From Corynespora cassiicola (taxonomy: Eukaryota > Ascomycota > Dothideomycetes > Pleosporales > Corynesporascaceae), in contig JAEUWY010000004.1 in NCBI GenBank assembly GCA_022059125.1, forward strand, positions 62,001 to 126,000: a stretch of 64,000 bases of DNA, in the 5' to 3' direction. The position numbers and the translations under genes are program-made. Below the pieces are notes generated by a model. It was given only the letters and a program-made list of their open reading frames with translations, made no database searches and was not told the origin of the DNA. Below, one piece after another: positions 11,110 through 21,895 of the stretch; position 1 is the first letter of the stretch; each line of letters opens with the position of its first letter.

Positions 11110-11768
11110 TTACATACACCCGTACCGCACAAGCAGGCACGCGGTAGCAGGCCATCGAGCACAGTCGATAGATGGTGTGGTAGGTTGCTGCGCGGGAGCC
11201 GACTGTCCCAAAGCGGCTGTGTCATGGCTCGTCATTGGCTGGCCGCCGCCGCTACTCGACTACCCAGCCCAGGCACCTGCACTCCTCCTCTCCTCCACTC
11301 CACTCCACTCCACTCCGCGCTATACCCTACCGGCACCTCCACTCTGGTACTCACTCACCACGCTTCCGTCTCGGCCCCGTGCAGCCCGGTCAGGCTTGCA
11401 CCATGCCCACCCGCCTGCCGCGTGCACATCAGGGTGTTCACGGCTTCTGCATGCGGACGCGAACACTGCCCCGTCGTCCCAGCTCTCGGCCCTGTGGAGA
11501 GCATCTTGGACATGGCAGACCAACCGCTTCGGGCATGATCCATCGGGAACAACCGGTCCGCCCTCGCCATCCTGCCCTGTCACCTCCCGTCCAGCCCTGC
11601 CCACGCGTGCTGGACGCTTGGCCCAAGCTGCAGATCCCGAGGTTGATCCGCTAACGGCAGGCTCAGTCCCGACTGCGGTGAACTCATACTTATTGACCCG
11701 AACACCTCATCCCTACGACACCATTCCGACCATTCTCGTGCACGCCCCCCCCCCGAGTCTTGCCCGCC

Positions 11769-13730
11769 ATGAACTGCCCCTCGCGCACCGACGACGTGCT
11801 GCTGCACCCGGATTGGAACCAGAGTCCCCCTTTTTTCGCTGCTGATTTGACCACATGTCAAGATTTGAACGGCATCGCCAACGACCGCGAACTTGGCGAT
11901 GCGCGCGGTCTGAGTGATGGATGCTGCAACCTGGGCCACCACCAGCTGGACGACGGCGCCGAGCAAGAGCGTGGGAAGATGCGCCAACAGGCTGGGGAGG
12001 GTGCCAAGGGTCCTCCAAGAGGCATGTGCCATGCATCCCCATCCCCGCCCATACATGAATCATCGAATCACCGCTGACTAGCGCCCTAGGACTCTGCACC
12101 CGCTCCAGCGACAGTTGCTGTCAAACAAAAGGATGTGGCAGCCAACATGCCCTTCCCACCCCCAGCTGCGGGCCAGCTGCTACCACCACTGCTGCTACCA
12201 ACTACATTGACTGGGCCAAATGGCTGCTCTCTGTCCTGGCCACCTCTGTAGTCATCTGTTCTGTCAATAATCCCCAGCTCTTCTCGCGTTTGTTCCATTG
12301 GCCGTCACCGCACACGTCACAGGGACAGGGTATGCTTTTTTGCGCTTTTCGCGGGGTTGCGAACAAAGAATGCCATGCTGACTCTGCCGCCAGAATCTTC
12401 TGCCGTGCCCAACAAGACCATGCCGCATGAGAAGAGAGACACCTGCGGAAAGGGAGGAGTGGAGAATTACAACCTGCCTTTCCATGTCGGAGCCCTCTTC
12501 ATCATCCTGTTCGTCTCGGCTTCGGCCTGTGCATTTCCCATCCTGATTGTCAGATTCCCTCGGCTGAGGATCCCGTCGTCGTTCCTATTCGCTACCAAGC
12601 ACTTTGGAACCGGCGTCTTGATTGCCACAGCCTTTGTGCACTTGCTCCCCACTGCATTCCTCTCCCTGAGCGATCCATGCCTGGACAGCTTCTGGACGAC
12701 AGACTACCCGGCCATGCCCGGTGCCATTGCACTGGCCGCCATCTTCTTCGTGACCGTGATTGAAATGGTCTTTTCACCCCAGCAGCATGCTTGCGGTGGC
12801 GCTGGAGAGCAGTTCAACGCCATAACTCGCACGGGGGACAGCCAGCATCAGCATCAACATGGTCAGCCCAAGATTCATGTCACCTCGGAACCCAGGCCAA
12901 GAGAGGTTGGGACAGGCCTCCCTCCTCGGCTCGAGCGAACCATAAGTGCACCCGAGAGCCCCATCGAGGCTCGTCGGCTGGGCCCCCTTCACGGGCGTGC
13001 CACTAGCATCTCGCGTACCCTCTCGTACATGGGCGAGGAGAATGAGCGCCTCGACGAGGTCGAGTTTGGCCCCACCGAAGCACAGCTGGCTGCGCGCAAG
13101 AACGAAGCCGACTACGCCGTAGACGACACGGAGCAGAACGTGCAGCCGCACAGTCACGTGCTGACGCCCGAGCAAGAGCGCCAAAAGTCTGTGATGCAGG
13201 TCGTTCTCCTGGAAATGGGAATCCTGTTCCATAGCGTCTTCATCGGCATGTCGCTCAGTGTGTCCGTCGGTAGCGAGTTTGTCATCCTCCTCATCGCCAT
13301 CATCTTCCACCGTACGTCTTAGTCACACCTTATCAATCTTTGTATTCTTGTGCCTTGCTGATATGCCGTAGAAACTTTTGAAGGGCTCGCGCTTGGCGTC
13401 CGCATCGCGTCCATTGACTGGGGCAAGGGCGCCCTACAGCCCTGGCTCATGGCCCTCGCCTACGGCTGTACCACGCCCTTGGGTCAGGCCATCGGCATCG
13501 CCACGCACACGCTGTACAGCCCCGACTCCGAGATTGGTCTCCTCGTCGTTGGCATTATGAACGCCATCTCCGCCGGTCTCCTCGTCTTCGCCTCGCTGGT
13601 GGAGCTCATGTCTGAGGAGTTCCTGAGCGACGAGAGCTGGCGCATCTTGAGGGGTAGGAAGCGTGTCTTCGCCTGCTTGTTGGTCTTCTTTGGGGCCTTC
13701 TTCATGAGTCTTGTCGGGGCTTGGGCCTAA
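11769..13730 (+). CDS. ZIP-family plasma-membrane zinc transporter (Zrt1/2-like) with N-terminal extension
   Basis: The conserved part is certain: exon 12394-13311, a 60-bp intron (13312-13371) joining IIFH to QTFEGLALG, and exon 13372-13730. It has ZIP helices, a variable cytosolic loop with a His-rich HQHQHG stretch that commonly handles zinc, HSVFIG in TM4 and HQTFEG in TM5. A clear upstream intron 12330-12393 (GTATGC donor, CTGAC branch, CAG acceptor) links it in phase to an exon starting at 12090 (TAG acceptor, CTGAC branch). That exon encodes a Cys-containing segment and an extra transmembrane helix (WLLSVLATSVVICSV). A first exon from ATG 11769 (MNCPSRTDD...) fits through a donor near 11908, but two other in-phase donors are possible. 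The full model gives about 551 aa. It imports Zn2+ at the plasma membrane. Confidence 0.85.
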
Positions 13731-14318
13731 GTGGCAATGCTATTTAGGTTGGAAGCCAAAGGCAGACGAGGAGAGCGAATGCTCGTCCTCGGTCGCGCCA
13801 AGGCCAGGAAAAGTAGTGCATGGTCTGCCGGTGAGAAGGCTACTCGCACGTGCGCCAGCTGTTTATATCTTCTGTTCTTATCACACATTCGTTTATCATC
13901 GCATATTGCTCGTCACTCGTTACATAGTCGCTCACTAAATCAAAATATCGTACCGAACTACAAATGTACCTGAACTGGCAGTATCTTGTAAGCCATATGC
14001 CTAAGGCTATATTGAACATGATGTCCATTGCAAGGTATCCGATCTACTTCAAGCTATCACACTAAATCAGAGAACCATACTTAAAAATCATCCTGCCGAC
14101 CATGTGTCCTCACAATAAATGGTTGACCTCCTTACCCTAACCATTGCATCTTCCTATTTAATTGTCCTGTTTATCCATCACATCCCCCTAAAAAGAATTC
14201 TGTCCTGTTTACCAATGTGAATACCCTACAAAAACCATCAAATCACTGGTAAAAACTCAAAAACCCTGCATCTCCAAACACCCACCCAATCCATCAGCTA
14301 ATCTCTCACTCAATTCCC
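13731..14318. other. Convergent 3' spacer
   Basis: AT-rich, between the zinc transporter (+) and the CCCH gene (-). It should contain both 3' UTRs. No gene or RNA was seen. Confidence 0.5.
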
Positions 14319-17249
14319 TTATCCCCGTCCAGGCACCCTATAAATCTCCCGATCCGGCCTTCTCCTCCTCCCCGCCGCCTGCACATCCCCCGTATTCCTC
14401 CGTCCCGGATCCAAGTCCGCCCTACCCAGCTCCCCCGCACGCGCCCGCCTCGTCGCCAGCGGATTCAAAAGCAATCCTCCTCCTCCTCCTCCTCCTCCTC
14501 CTCCTCCTCCTCCCTCGTTGTTGGTGCGCCGACGCGACGTCTGCTCGCCCGACGACGGTCCCGCGTTGGGCTCCGGGTCCGGACCGAGGACCGAGGAGGG
14601 TGTGTGGAGCCAGGAGGGCAGAGTGGAGGGTGGGGGGAGGGGCATGCGGAGAGAAAGGGGACTGGGGGAGCGGGAGGCAGGTGGGGACAGGGGTGAGGAC
14701 CAGGTTGACAAGTTCGTTGGGGGGATCGCGCTCATGGGGGGTATGTCGCCCAGGTAGGGAAACGGCGAACTGGGCGGAGGGGGGATGGCGCTGCGCGTTT
14801 GGAAGCCTGCGGGTTCACCGGGAGGGGGTGGACCGCGCGGGCGGAATGTGGGAGGTTCGCCGGGTGGGAGGCCAGTCTGCGAGAAGGGCGAAGGACGGGC
14901 TGGGGTGAATGCGGGGCCAGGTCCTGGTGACAGGGGCGGTAGGTATGCTTGCTGCAACATCGAGCGCGGTGCGGTTGGAGGTGTAAATGGCACAGTGCCA
15001 AAACCCGGTCCGGTGGAGGTGGGTGCGCGAGGTGTCGAGGCCCTGGGCTTCCAGGCTGTCGGGTGGTTCTCATCGTGGTAGAAGCGGCATTCCGAGCCGC
15101 GGAAGCAGGTTCCCCTTTTGAAGAACTTGCAGATTGCTTCGGGTGGGATGTACGGTGAGACTGCTGTCTTCGATGGAGTGGGAGAAGGGGTGGCATATGG
15201 ACTGTACTGCGTTCCTTCAAAAGGGCTGGTAGACGCAGTGAGTGCAGTGTATGGGCTAGATTGCGCTCCATTTAACCATAGATTGGTGATTGCGGTGGTT
15301 TCGGCTGATACCTGGGGTTTGGTAATAGAGTCCATGTCTATGTCCATATCGCTTGATGGTGGTACGGCATTTGTAGCAATGTCTCGCTTTGCGAAGGGAT
15401 TTTTGGCCGGTGGGATCCATGCCGTGGAGTCCATGTCCATGTCCATGTCTTGGGGAAAGGAAGCGGCATTCCCTGTCGCCTCTCGCTTTGCAAATGGATT
15501 TATGAGAGGGGGTTTCCACGCGGGGGTTTGCGCTTGTGTCGTGAAGCCCGAATTGCTCAGCGCTGGTGCTGGACAAGGAACAGACTCTTCGAGCTTTTCG
15601 GCTCGGACGACTTCGAATGCGACGTGGAGCGCGTTTCCAATGTACATGACGTGTTTCTTTATGTCTCCAACCTTGTACCCACCAATGGTGAGTTTCTCGT
15701 CCATCCTGTTCAGGCGCCACCCAAGTTCTTCGAGAGGTGGGATCTGCCAGCCTGAGGAAACTAGCTCTCTTGGGCTAGCAGTTCCTTCTAGATTCTGGAA
15801 AGAATAGTATGCTGGCCGAATCCAGAGGTCGTGGAGAGATGACATATATTCTGGATTCTCGAGCACGCCGTCGATGGTGGCGAGTGCGAGGCAGTTCGAG
15901 GCAGCAGGCCATGCCTGCGCCAGCTGGGAGAGGATCTCATTCTTTAGCATCTTGCGTATAGAGTCGATAGCAGCTTGTTTCTGCTGCTCAGCTTCGACAC
16001 GAGCTTGTGCTTCTTCTTGTTGGCGAATTGCATCGTGTCGTTCTTTCTCCAGCATGCGCTCCTCTTCTTGACGAATGATGCGGGCTTCCTCTTCTTGTCG
16101 GCGGCGAGCTTCCTGTTCCTGCAAGACACGCGCCTCTTGCTCTTGGAGGCGGAGGGCTTCTTCCTCTTGAAAGTGACGAGTCTCCTCCTTCAGACGCCGG
16201 ATCTCCTCTTCCCTAAGACGACGATCCTCTTCAGCCCTAAGCTGTCGAATCTCCTCCTCCTGCTGCAGCCGCAACTCTTCCTCCTCCTTCCACTTGAGCG
16301 CACATTCCTCTCGCCGAAGCCGATAATCTTCTTCTTGAATCCGTCGAGCGTCTCCAAACTTGCGCCTAGCTACGGCCTGGGCCTGTCGAATCCGCTCCTG
16401 CTCCCGCTGATACTCTTCCTCCTTCAGACACTCTTCCTCAGCCCAGCGAATCTCGTCGGCCTCGCGCTGTGCGGCCTCTTCCTTCCGCCTATCCTTCTCG
16501 CGCTGCACTCGTTCCTCCTCAGCCTTGCGCTCTGCCTCAAGCTCCCGCTCCTTCTTCTTAGCAGCGTCTTCCTTCATCTGCACCTTGCAGAGGTGGATTT
16601 CGAAGCGGGCGAGTGCGCGCTGGATGTTCTCGCGGACCTGCACGTCGTCCTCGTGGGTCTGTCGGCGGAACGGGCGGACGGCGGGGTGCAACTTGGCGTC
16701 GAGTTCTTTACGGAACTTTTGGAAGAAGAGCCAGTCGTCGAGCGGGTAGAGTTGGGCGGGGTCCCAGGATAGGCGGTCCGGGCGGAAGAGATCGACGTGG
16801 GTGACTTTGATGCGCTTCGAGGAGCGAGTGTTGAAGTAGTCCAGCCGGCTGACGAGGAGGTTCTTTAGAAGTGTTAGAGCCGTGAGTTGCATTTTGAATG
16901 GCAGGGGCTTTACGTAAAGAGGGTTCTTAGTAGCTGGAAGACTACCAGGACCGGCAGCAAATGGGCGCTTGCGTGAAGCCATGGGCGATCTGGTTGTCTG
17001 GTTTGGTGGCAGAGGTGCGCTTCCCACGGAGGGCGATGGCGGTAGGAAAACGTTCTGTCCAAGCACTTGCAGACCCTTGAGCTCAGGAACAAACGGAGTG
17101 TAGGAACTGGATGGCGGATTCAAATTCATGTCCTGGAGTGCAAACGACTTTGGCTCTGCACATGCGTCTTCCATTTTCGTCGGCGAGTGAGCATTAGGAC
17201 GGAGCTCATAGGTAATGTCGAAGGGTGATCTTGAGGCGACTAGCGCCAT
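14319..17249 (-). CDS. Coiled-coil CCCH zinc-finger protein, 976 aa
   Basis: A single exon starts at the ATG at 17249; the frame extends a few codons upstream but without an ATG. Order of parts: a proline-rich N-terminus; a conserved-looking block near residues 130-215 (LPFKMQLTALTLL..., DWLFFQKFRKEL); a long charged coiled coil of Glu/Arg/Gln heptads (about residues 230-460); a globular helical block (ILSQLAQAWPAASNCLALATIDGVLENPEYM... to VAFEVVRAEK); one CCCH finger near residue 700 (C-x7-C-x5-C-x3-H, CKFFKRGTCFRG...CRFYH); then a Pro-rich tail with a run of 13 glycines. A single CCCH finger with a coiled coil and a block that could dock a partner suggests an RNA-binding or mRNA-export factor, perhaps nucleoporin-like. 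I cannot name the family. Confidence 0.85.
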   Translation of the reverse strand: MALVASRSPFDITYELRPNAHSPTKMEDACAEPKSFALQDMNLNPPSSSYTPFVPELKGLQVLGQNVFLPPSPSVGSAPLPPNQTTRSPMASRKRPFAAGPGSLPATKNPLYVKPLPFKMQLTALTLLKNLLVSRLDYFNTRSSKRIKVTHVDLFRPDRLSWDPAQLYPLDDWLFFQKFRKELDAKLHPAVRPFRRQTHEDDVQVRENIQRALARFEIHLCKVQMKEDAAKKKERELEAERKAEEERVQREKDRRKEEAAQREADEIRWAEEECLKEEEYQREQERIRQAQAVARRKFGDARRIQEEDYRLRREECALKWKEEEELRLQQEEEIRQLRAEEDRRLREEEIRRLKEETRHFQEEEALRLQEQEARVLQEQEARRRQEEEARIIRQEEERMLEKERHDAIRQQEEAQARVEAEQQKQAAIDSIRKMLKNEILSQLAQAWPAASNCLALATIDGVLENPEYMSSLHDLWIRPAYYSFQNLEGTASPRELVSSGWQIPPLEELGWRLNRMDEKLTIGGYKVGDIKKHVMYIGNALHVAFEVVRAEKLEESVPCPAPALSNSGFTTQAQTPAWKPPLINPFAKREATGNAASFPQDMDMDMDSTAWIPPAKNPFAKRDIATNAVPPSSDMDIDMDSITKPQVSAETTAITNLWLNGAQSSPYTALTASTSPFEGTQYSPYATPSPTPSKTAVSPYIPPEAICKFFKRGTCFRGSECRFYHDENHPTAWKPRASTPRAPTSTGPGFGTVPFTPPTAPRSMLQQAYLPPLSPGPGPAFTPARPSPFSQTGLPPGEPPTFRPRGPPPPGEPAGFQTRSAIPPPPSSPFPYLGDIPPMSAIPPTNLSTWSSPLSPPASRSPSPLSLRMPLPPPSTLPSWLHTPSSVLGPDPEPNAGPSSGEQTSRRRTNNEGGGGGGGGGGGGGLLLNPLATRRARAGELGRADLDPGRRNTGDVQAAGRRRRPDREIYRVPGRG
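14475..14513. repeat. (TCC)13 microsatellite coding polyglycine
   Basis: Thirteen perfect TCC units. On the minus strand they are GGA codons for 13 consecutive glycines near the C-terminus of the CCCH protein, so slippage would change only the length of the glycine run. Confidence 0.95.
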
Positions 17250-18215
17250 TCTGCTGGCGAGGAAACTCAAGCTGTAGGGTTACAATGTAGTTGTATAGAG
17301 TATGGGGCTGGGGCACAGAGGATCTGGTTGTACTGTTGAGGTTAGTTTCGTGGTTGTTAACCTGCTCAGTGGTGTTTTTATGGAGAAGGAGAGAGGGGGG
17401 AGGAGAAGGGCCTGCAGTGCGGGATTTATAGGTCATCGCAGGAGGCGGAGCGAAACTATTCAAATGTGAAATTAACAGAGGGAAGTGGTGAGGTGCCCTA
17501 TGCAATACGACTTCTAGTCACGCTATGGTACAGAGCGCAAGGTGTGAAAGCGTATAGTTCCCTTGGGCCGTTAGCATGTGTGTGAATCTGGATAATTCCA
17601 TTTGTCCCTGGGAAATGGCTTGACGGTGCCATATCTTAGGGATGTTATATCAGTATATTTGGAAGCAGGGTAAGATTTGTCCTAAGTAATATAGTGGTAT
17701 ATTCGCACAGAATTGGGGCTTGCCCCAGATCGAAGATTGTGGTAGAGAGTTGTAACAGCTCCCTGTGTCACAATTAGCTGTCTATCAGAGCCTTCCTCCG
17801 TTTTCCAAAGTAACATTGTGTATATATTGTGGGGTATATTCAGCTTCTTAGCAAGGGGAGGTATTCGATATCAAAACGACATTTCGTGTTACCAACCTTC
17901 TTTTGAAGGCCTAACAGCTCTCTGGCAAAGATATCTTAACAAAATCCTGGCACTTTGCATTCAAAGCCGGCATCCTACTGGCAGGCCACAAAGGAGCCCA
18001 ATACTTCCAACGGACAGCCGAAGGGACCGTATCCAAGGGATCGAGTGGGTCTCTATCGTGATCATGCTTTGGTAACTGTCCAGCTTAGCTTGCGCCTTCC
18101 ATAAACTGGTCTGAAAATCAATTACCAGAAATCTAAGCTCTATAATATTCCAAATTCCGTGGATTGTAAATCGTAATCTTTTAGTTTTTGTCGTGATGGA
18201 AAAGAGTCCTAATCT
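17250..18215. other. Intergenic, promoter side of the CCCH gene
   Basis: About 970 bp upstream of the CCCH gene and downstream of the 7-TM gene, both on the minus strand. It includes a CT/GA-rich stretch just above the CCCH start (17380-17420). No gene is supported. Confidence 0.45.
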
Positions 18216-19707
18216 TCAGAATACTCTTCTAGGCCCTAGACTTGGCCCAATGTCCTGCAAATCCTTTCCCACCTCCAACAACTCGCGTGGATGGGCCTGT
18301 ATGCGAACCGATTTAGCGGGCGGTGGAGCGGGCGGTGGAGCGGGCGGTGGAGTGGGTGGCTGGTTAAGCGCAACGACCGAATTATCACGAGAGCGCACTA
18401 CAGCAAGAGAAATTGCCCGATCCTGGGTAGAGATGGTGCGTTGAGATATTAGCGATGTAAGGTTCTTTTCTGCTTCCGCAGAGCCGATGGTGAGCCAGTT
18501 GACGATGATGACTCCCCAGGATACTACACCAGCGTTAGCATTACCTCAAAATATAACCATATATGAAAGTACGTACCGTCAAGCGTACAAATAGTGAGAC
18601 AGATCCACCCCAGCTCGCGTCCCTTCATGATATAGAATTGGGCCATATTGCCCACTGTCGGAAGCATAACCATAGTGCTCCCGATAAGGCACTTCCACAA
18701 CAAAGTTTTGATGTTCTTGTTCATCGCGCTCAGCTGGGAGTCATTGTCCTCCTCTTCCTGTTGCCGTCTTGCTTCGCGCTGCAACGCTCGCGTCAGGCGA
18801 TGTCCAAAAAAGCTGGGCATGGAGAGCAGGCCATGGTAATCCAAGACGGGTTTCAGCAGAAAGATGAAGACACCCGTGAGGAGAAAGTTGACGCCAATGT
18901 CAAAGGATAGTAAAGGGAAGGAAACTTTGGCGGGGAGTCCGATGCGGCATTTTCCATCCACTGGACTTAGCTCCACAATGGGCGACATGTAACCAACGAT
19001 GGCAATGGATCCGAAACCGGCGCAAATGATAATCATGCCACTTATCCAGAGCCAGTCCTTGTAGCGAGGACAAAATGGTGAGCGCACTATCCTTGCACGC
19101 TCTAGTAGGAAGATGTAACTTTTGCAAGTCAGCAAATCGTATTCGGGGAGACTGGGAAACACTGACATGGTGAGTTTGTTTCCAGTATAGAATACCAGAC
19201 AGATTATGGCTGCGGAGTAGCATAGTCGATGAGTCCGAAGGCTTTGGCCCGCCTCAACGACAGTGGCCGAGAATATGAAGGATAGGGCGAAGAAATAGAG
19301 GACCAGAACCAATATGGAGGTGAAGTTTGATTTTTTGAAGACATTGCTCCTTAGAAGTTTTGCTCTGAGACCTACATATCATCAGCATCAGCTTGGCAAA
19401 GGTATCTTGGCATCGAGTGCTATTGCGTCAATGCCCTGAAGACATGGCCGTACTTACCCAGGAACAAAGCCAGAACAATCGCACAGAACAGTGAAACTAA
19501 TGTATATATCGTACGAGCGCGATTTGTCTCACCAGCTAGGAGTATGCGACCCGTTTCCGGGTGCTGAAAAAGCGTTCGATCATCGCGATTCTGCAGTGCG
19601 CCGTGGTCTCCAGCCAAGACCGGCCTCCCGTACGCCTGCCTGAGGGCGATAGGCAGAGCCAGTACAGAAAGGATGGGAGTCCACCAGAGCCAGGCCATGA
19701 ACTTCAT
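18216..19707 (-). CDS. Seven-TM-like fungal integral membrane protein
   Basis: Three exons, 19707-19458, 19371-18577 and 18523-18216, give 450 aa in frame. Both introns are canonical: GTAAGT...TAG (86 bp) and GTACGT...TAG (53 bp). The N-terminus is signal-like (WLWWTPILSVLALPIAL) and is followed by about seven hydrophobic helices: ARTIYTLVSLFCAIVLALFLG; ILVLVLYFFALSFIFSA; YSAAIICLVFYTG; WISGMIIICAGFGSIAIVGY; FDIGVNFLLTGVFIFLL; a segment near GSTMVMLPTVGNMAQ; and WICLTICTLDVSWGVIIVNWL. A loop contains a charged QREARRQQEEEDND linker. The C-terminal tail is cytosolic-looking with a PPPAPPPAPPPA repeat. The shape is that of a fungal GPCR-like or otherwise uncharacterised 7-TM protein. No ligand or pathway can be inferred. 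Confidence 0.8.
18316..18351. repeat. 12-bp tandem repeat x3 coding Pro/Ala repeats
   Basis: Three perfect copies of GCGGGCGGTGGA lie in the last exon of the 7-TM gene and encode three PPPA-type units in its C-terminal tail. Confidence 0.9.
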
Positions 19708-21895
19708 CCCCTCTCTTTCACCGGGACCTGTTCATCTGAATAATACAATTGTCGATGATAACAATGGCAGGAACTTGCGTTCACGACAGGTGATTTCGGA
19801 GGTGTTTGTTCGGCGGTGTAGAAGGCAAAGCCTTTCATGAAAGCCACCCGGAGGATAAGGCCGGGGAGATAGGCTAACACTAGCATGCAGACAGGCCGGC
19901 CATGAAAAAAAAACCCTAATGCTTTCTCCAAAGTTAAAGTTGGTGGGAAGGCAAAGCGGCCGAGGCCAACGGAGAAATGCCCGGTTGGCCTTCGGGCTCT
20001 CCGCGCTAAGAAACTGCAACTGCACTGGTTTCCGAAACATCGGACCCTTCTCACCCCGCATCAGAATAGCTCAGCAAAGCCACACTGCTGCTCCCAACGG
20101 CACACGACAGAGCAAGGCGACCAGGCCGCCATGTGTTTACCACGTGCAAGCCTCCCAGCTGGTAGATCGGTTTGGCCAGAATGGGGACTTATGACGAGGG
20201 GGCAAAATCATCCGCAAGTCAGATACGAATGAACCTGGTGGATGCAGAGTCTCGTGGCCTGTCGGTTTTGCAGAGCTGTGCTTGATCGTGATTTGGGACG
20301 CGTAGTATCGTCATAACCTATTACACCGAAGTTGCCCCAGTCCTTCTCCCTGGTGGCTTGCTGCACGGAGTCTTCGATTTTTCACCATATCTCTTGTCAT
20401 GGCATCTATCACACACTACCCAGCGCCCAAGGTCTTCGCATTCGCGCTCGACTCCTAGGCACTTGGCCTCGACCGGCCAACAACAATCGCCCCCCAGATG
20501 TATTGACTACCTGATAAGGGCCAAATCGCCGGGCTGAGGATTCAAATGCTCCCATCGTTGCTAAATACGGCAACGTCAAGTCTTTCGATGCAGCGCTCTA
20601 GGAGCGGCAGATGCTTCGAACTCTAAAATGGTGCTACATCTGCGCGTTGTACCGGGCCTACTATGATAGGCCCGGTGATCTTCGCCGCACAACTGCCGCC
20701 GGTCAAGCATCCGTAGCTCCCGAAAGGTTGGATCCAGAGGGCATGTGCTGAAGGTGACGTCTTCAGATTGACATGCCACGAAAAGATTGCGTCAAGGGCC
20801 CGAGAGTGGAAAGGCACCAAGAAGAGAAGACGAAGATCTGAATGCAATCATACGTTGAGGATGTTGGCAAACTCTGGGGAGAAAGGAGCCTAGCGTCAAA
20901 GCTGTTCCGTCGTTGTTTGACCTGTGAGGCATTGTCAATGGGTCCGATGACAGTCCAGACCAGCAGTTTGCGGCACACAAGTGGGCTTGTGAATGCTCCG
21001 GGATTTAGACTGTGACTGCGGGAGACGGAGCTTTGTCACTAGCGCCCTCGGCTTCTGTAAGTGGTGTTGTGTTAAAGTTGAGTGCATGCCAGTGTGGCGC
21101 CATGATCGACATGGCCCTTGCCGTGAAGAGATATCCACAAAGTATACGTTTTCAAGCCTCATGGAACCTCCAACGTTATAGCCACAGAACAATAGATATC
21201 TGCTGTTCAAGGTCGAAGTTGAGACTGTTGTTCATAACATAGCCGGTGCATCTCTTGTCACATGACACCATTGATGGATATAGATGCTCGCCGCTTGTTC
21301 CACAAGTGGCCAGACCGTGGAACCTCGATGTTCTGGCTCTTGCCACCAATCTGGACCCTGAGCGCCACTTGAACGCAGGACAGTTGAGGCTTAGCACGTG
21401 CAACCTGTGGCGTGAGCCATCTCCAATGGTGCGGGACTTCGCTAAGCGGTGCGAATGCAGCAAGAAAAACCGATGAATGAGTCATGGAATTCTGAACATG
21501 TTTCTAGATTCGCATTGGTGTGGGCAAGCATGTATGTCTGGCAGAAGTCCAGGAGCCGGACGTTTTGGATGTCAAAAGCAGGGGGCAGCAGATGAGTGAT
21601 ACGCAAGCGCAGGTCGGATCCGACATGGCAAGTTAATTGTTTGACTTTGTCTCAAACTGTTGAGCTGGGGTCGGAGGAGGCCGCTTACACACTTAGTGGG
21701 ACCCGCTTGATACCAGCAAAGAATGCACTCCGATATCCGTAAACTCAATATTCCATGCGATAGGACACCGGAAATGGGGCGAATGTGATCGGAAAGCCCA
21801 GCGCTATATCGCCGTCTTCACAAGGCCGCAATTGCCATCTTAACCACACCAAGATTGAAGCAGCAAGAAATGCAATAGATCAACCACTGTGCCGT
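19708..21895. other. 2.2-kb spacer, no gene seen
   Basis: Between the 7-TM gene start and the 3' end of the PNPOx-like gene. Only short overlapping frames on both strands are present, with no family resemblance. It contains the 7-TM promoter. Confidence 0.45.

Larger units (their letters stand above)
8532..11768. other. 3.2-kb gene-poor spacer
   Basis: No convincing gene was found between the SDR and the zinc transporter, although both lie with their 5' ends toward this region, so it must contain two promoters. Long open frames on both strands (for example 9942-10727 minus and 10919-11845 plus) are overlapping, Pro/Arg/Cys-rich, and look like by-products of GC-rich sequence. The interval contains two repeat structures annotated separately. 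Confidence 0.45.

Noticed and set aside
10919..11845. 308-codon plus-strand frame across the 10-bp repeats
   Set aside because: Reads through tandem repeats and stays open because of GC-rich sequence; three frames are open at once here.
15975..16772. 265-codon plus-strand Leu-rich frame
   Set aside because: It is the reverse strand of the Glu/Arg coiled coil of the CCCH protein, which reads as Leu/Phe/Ser-rich.
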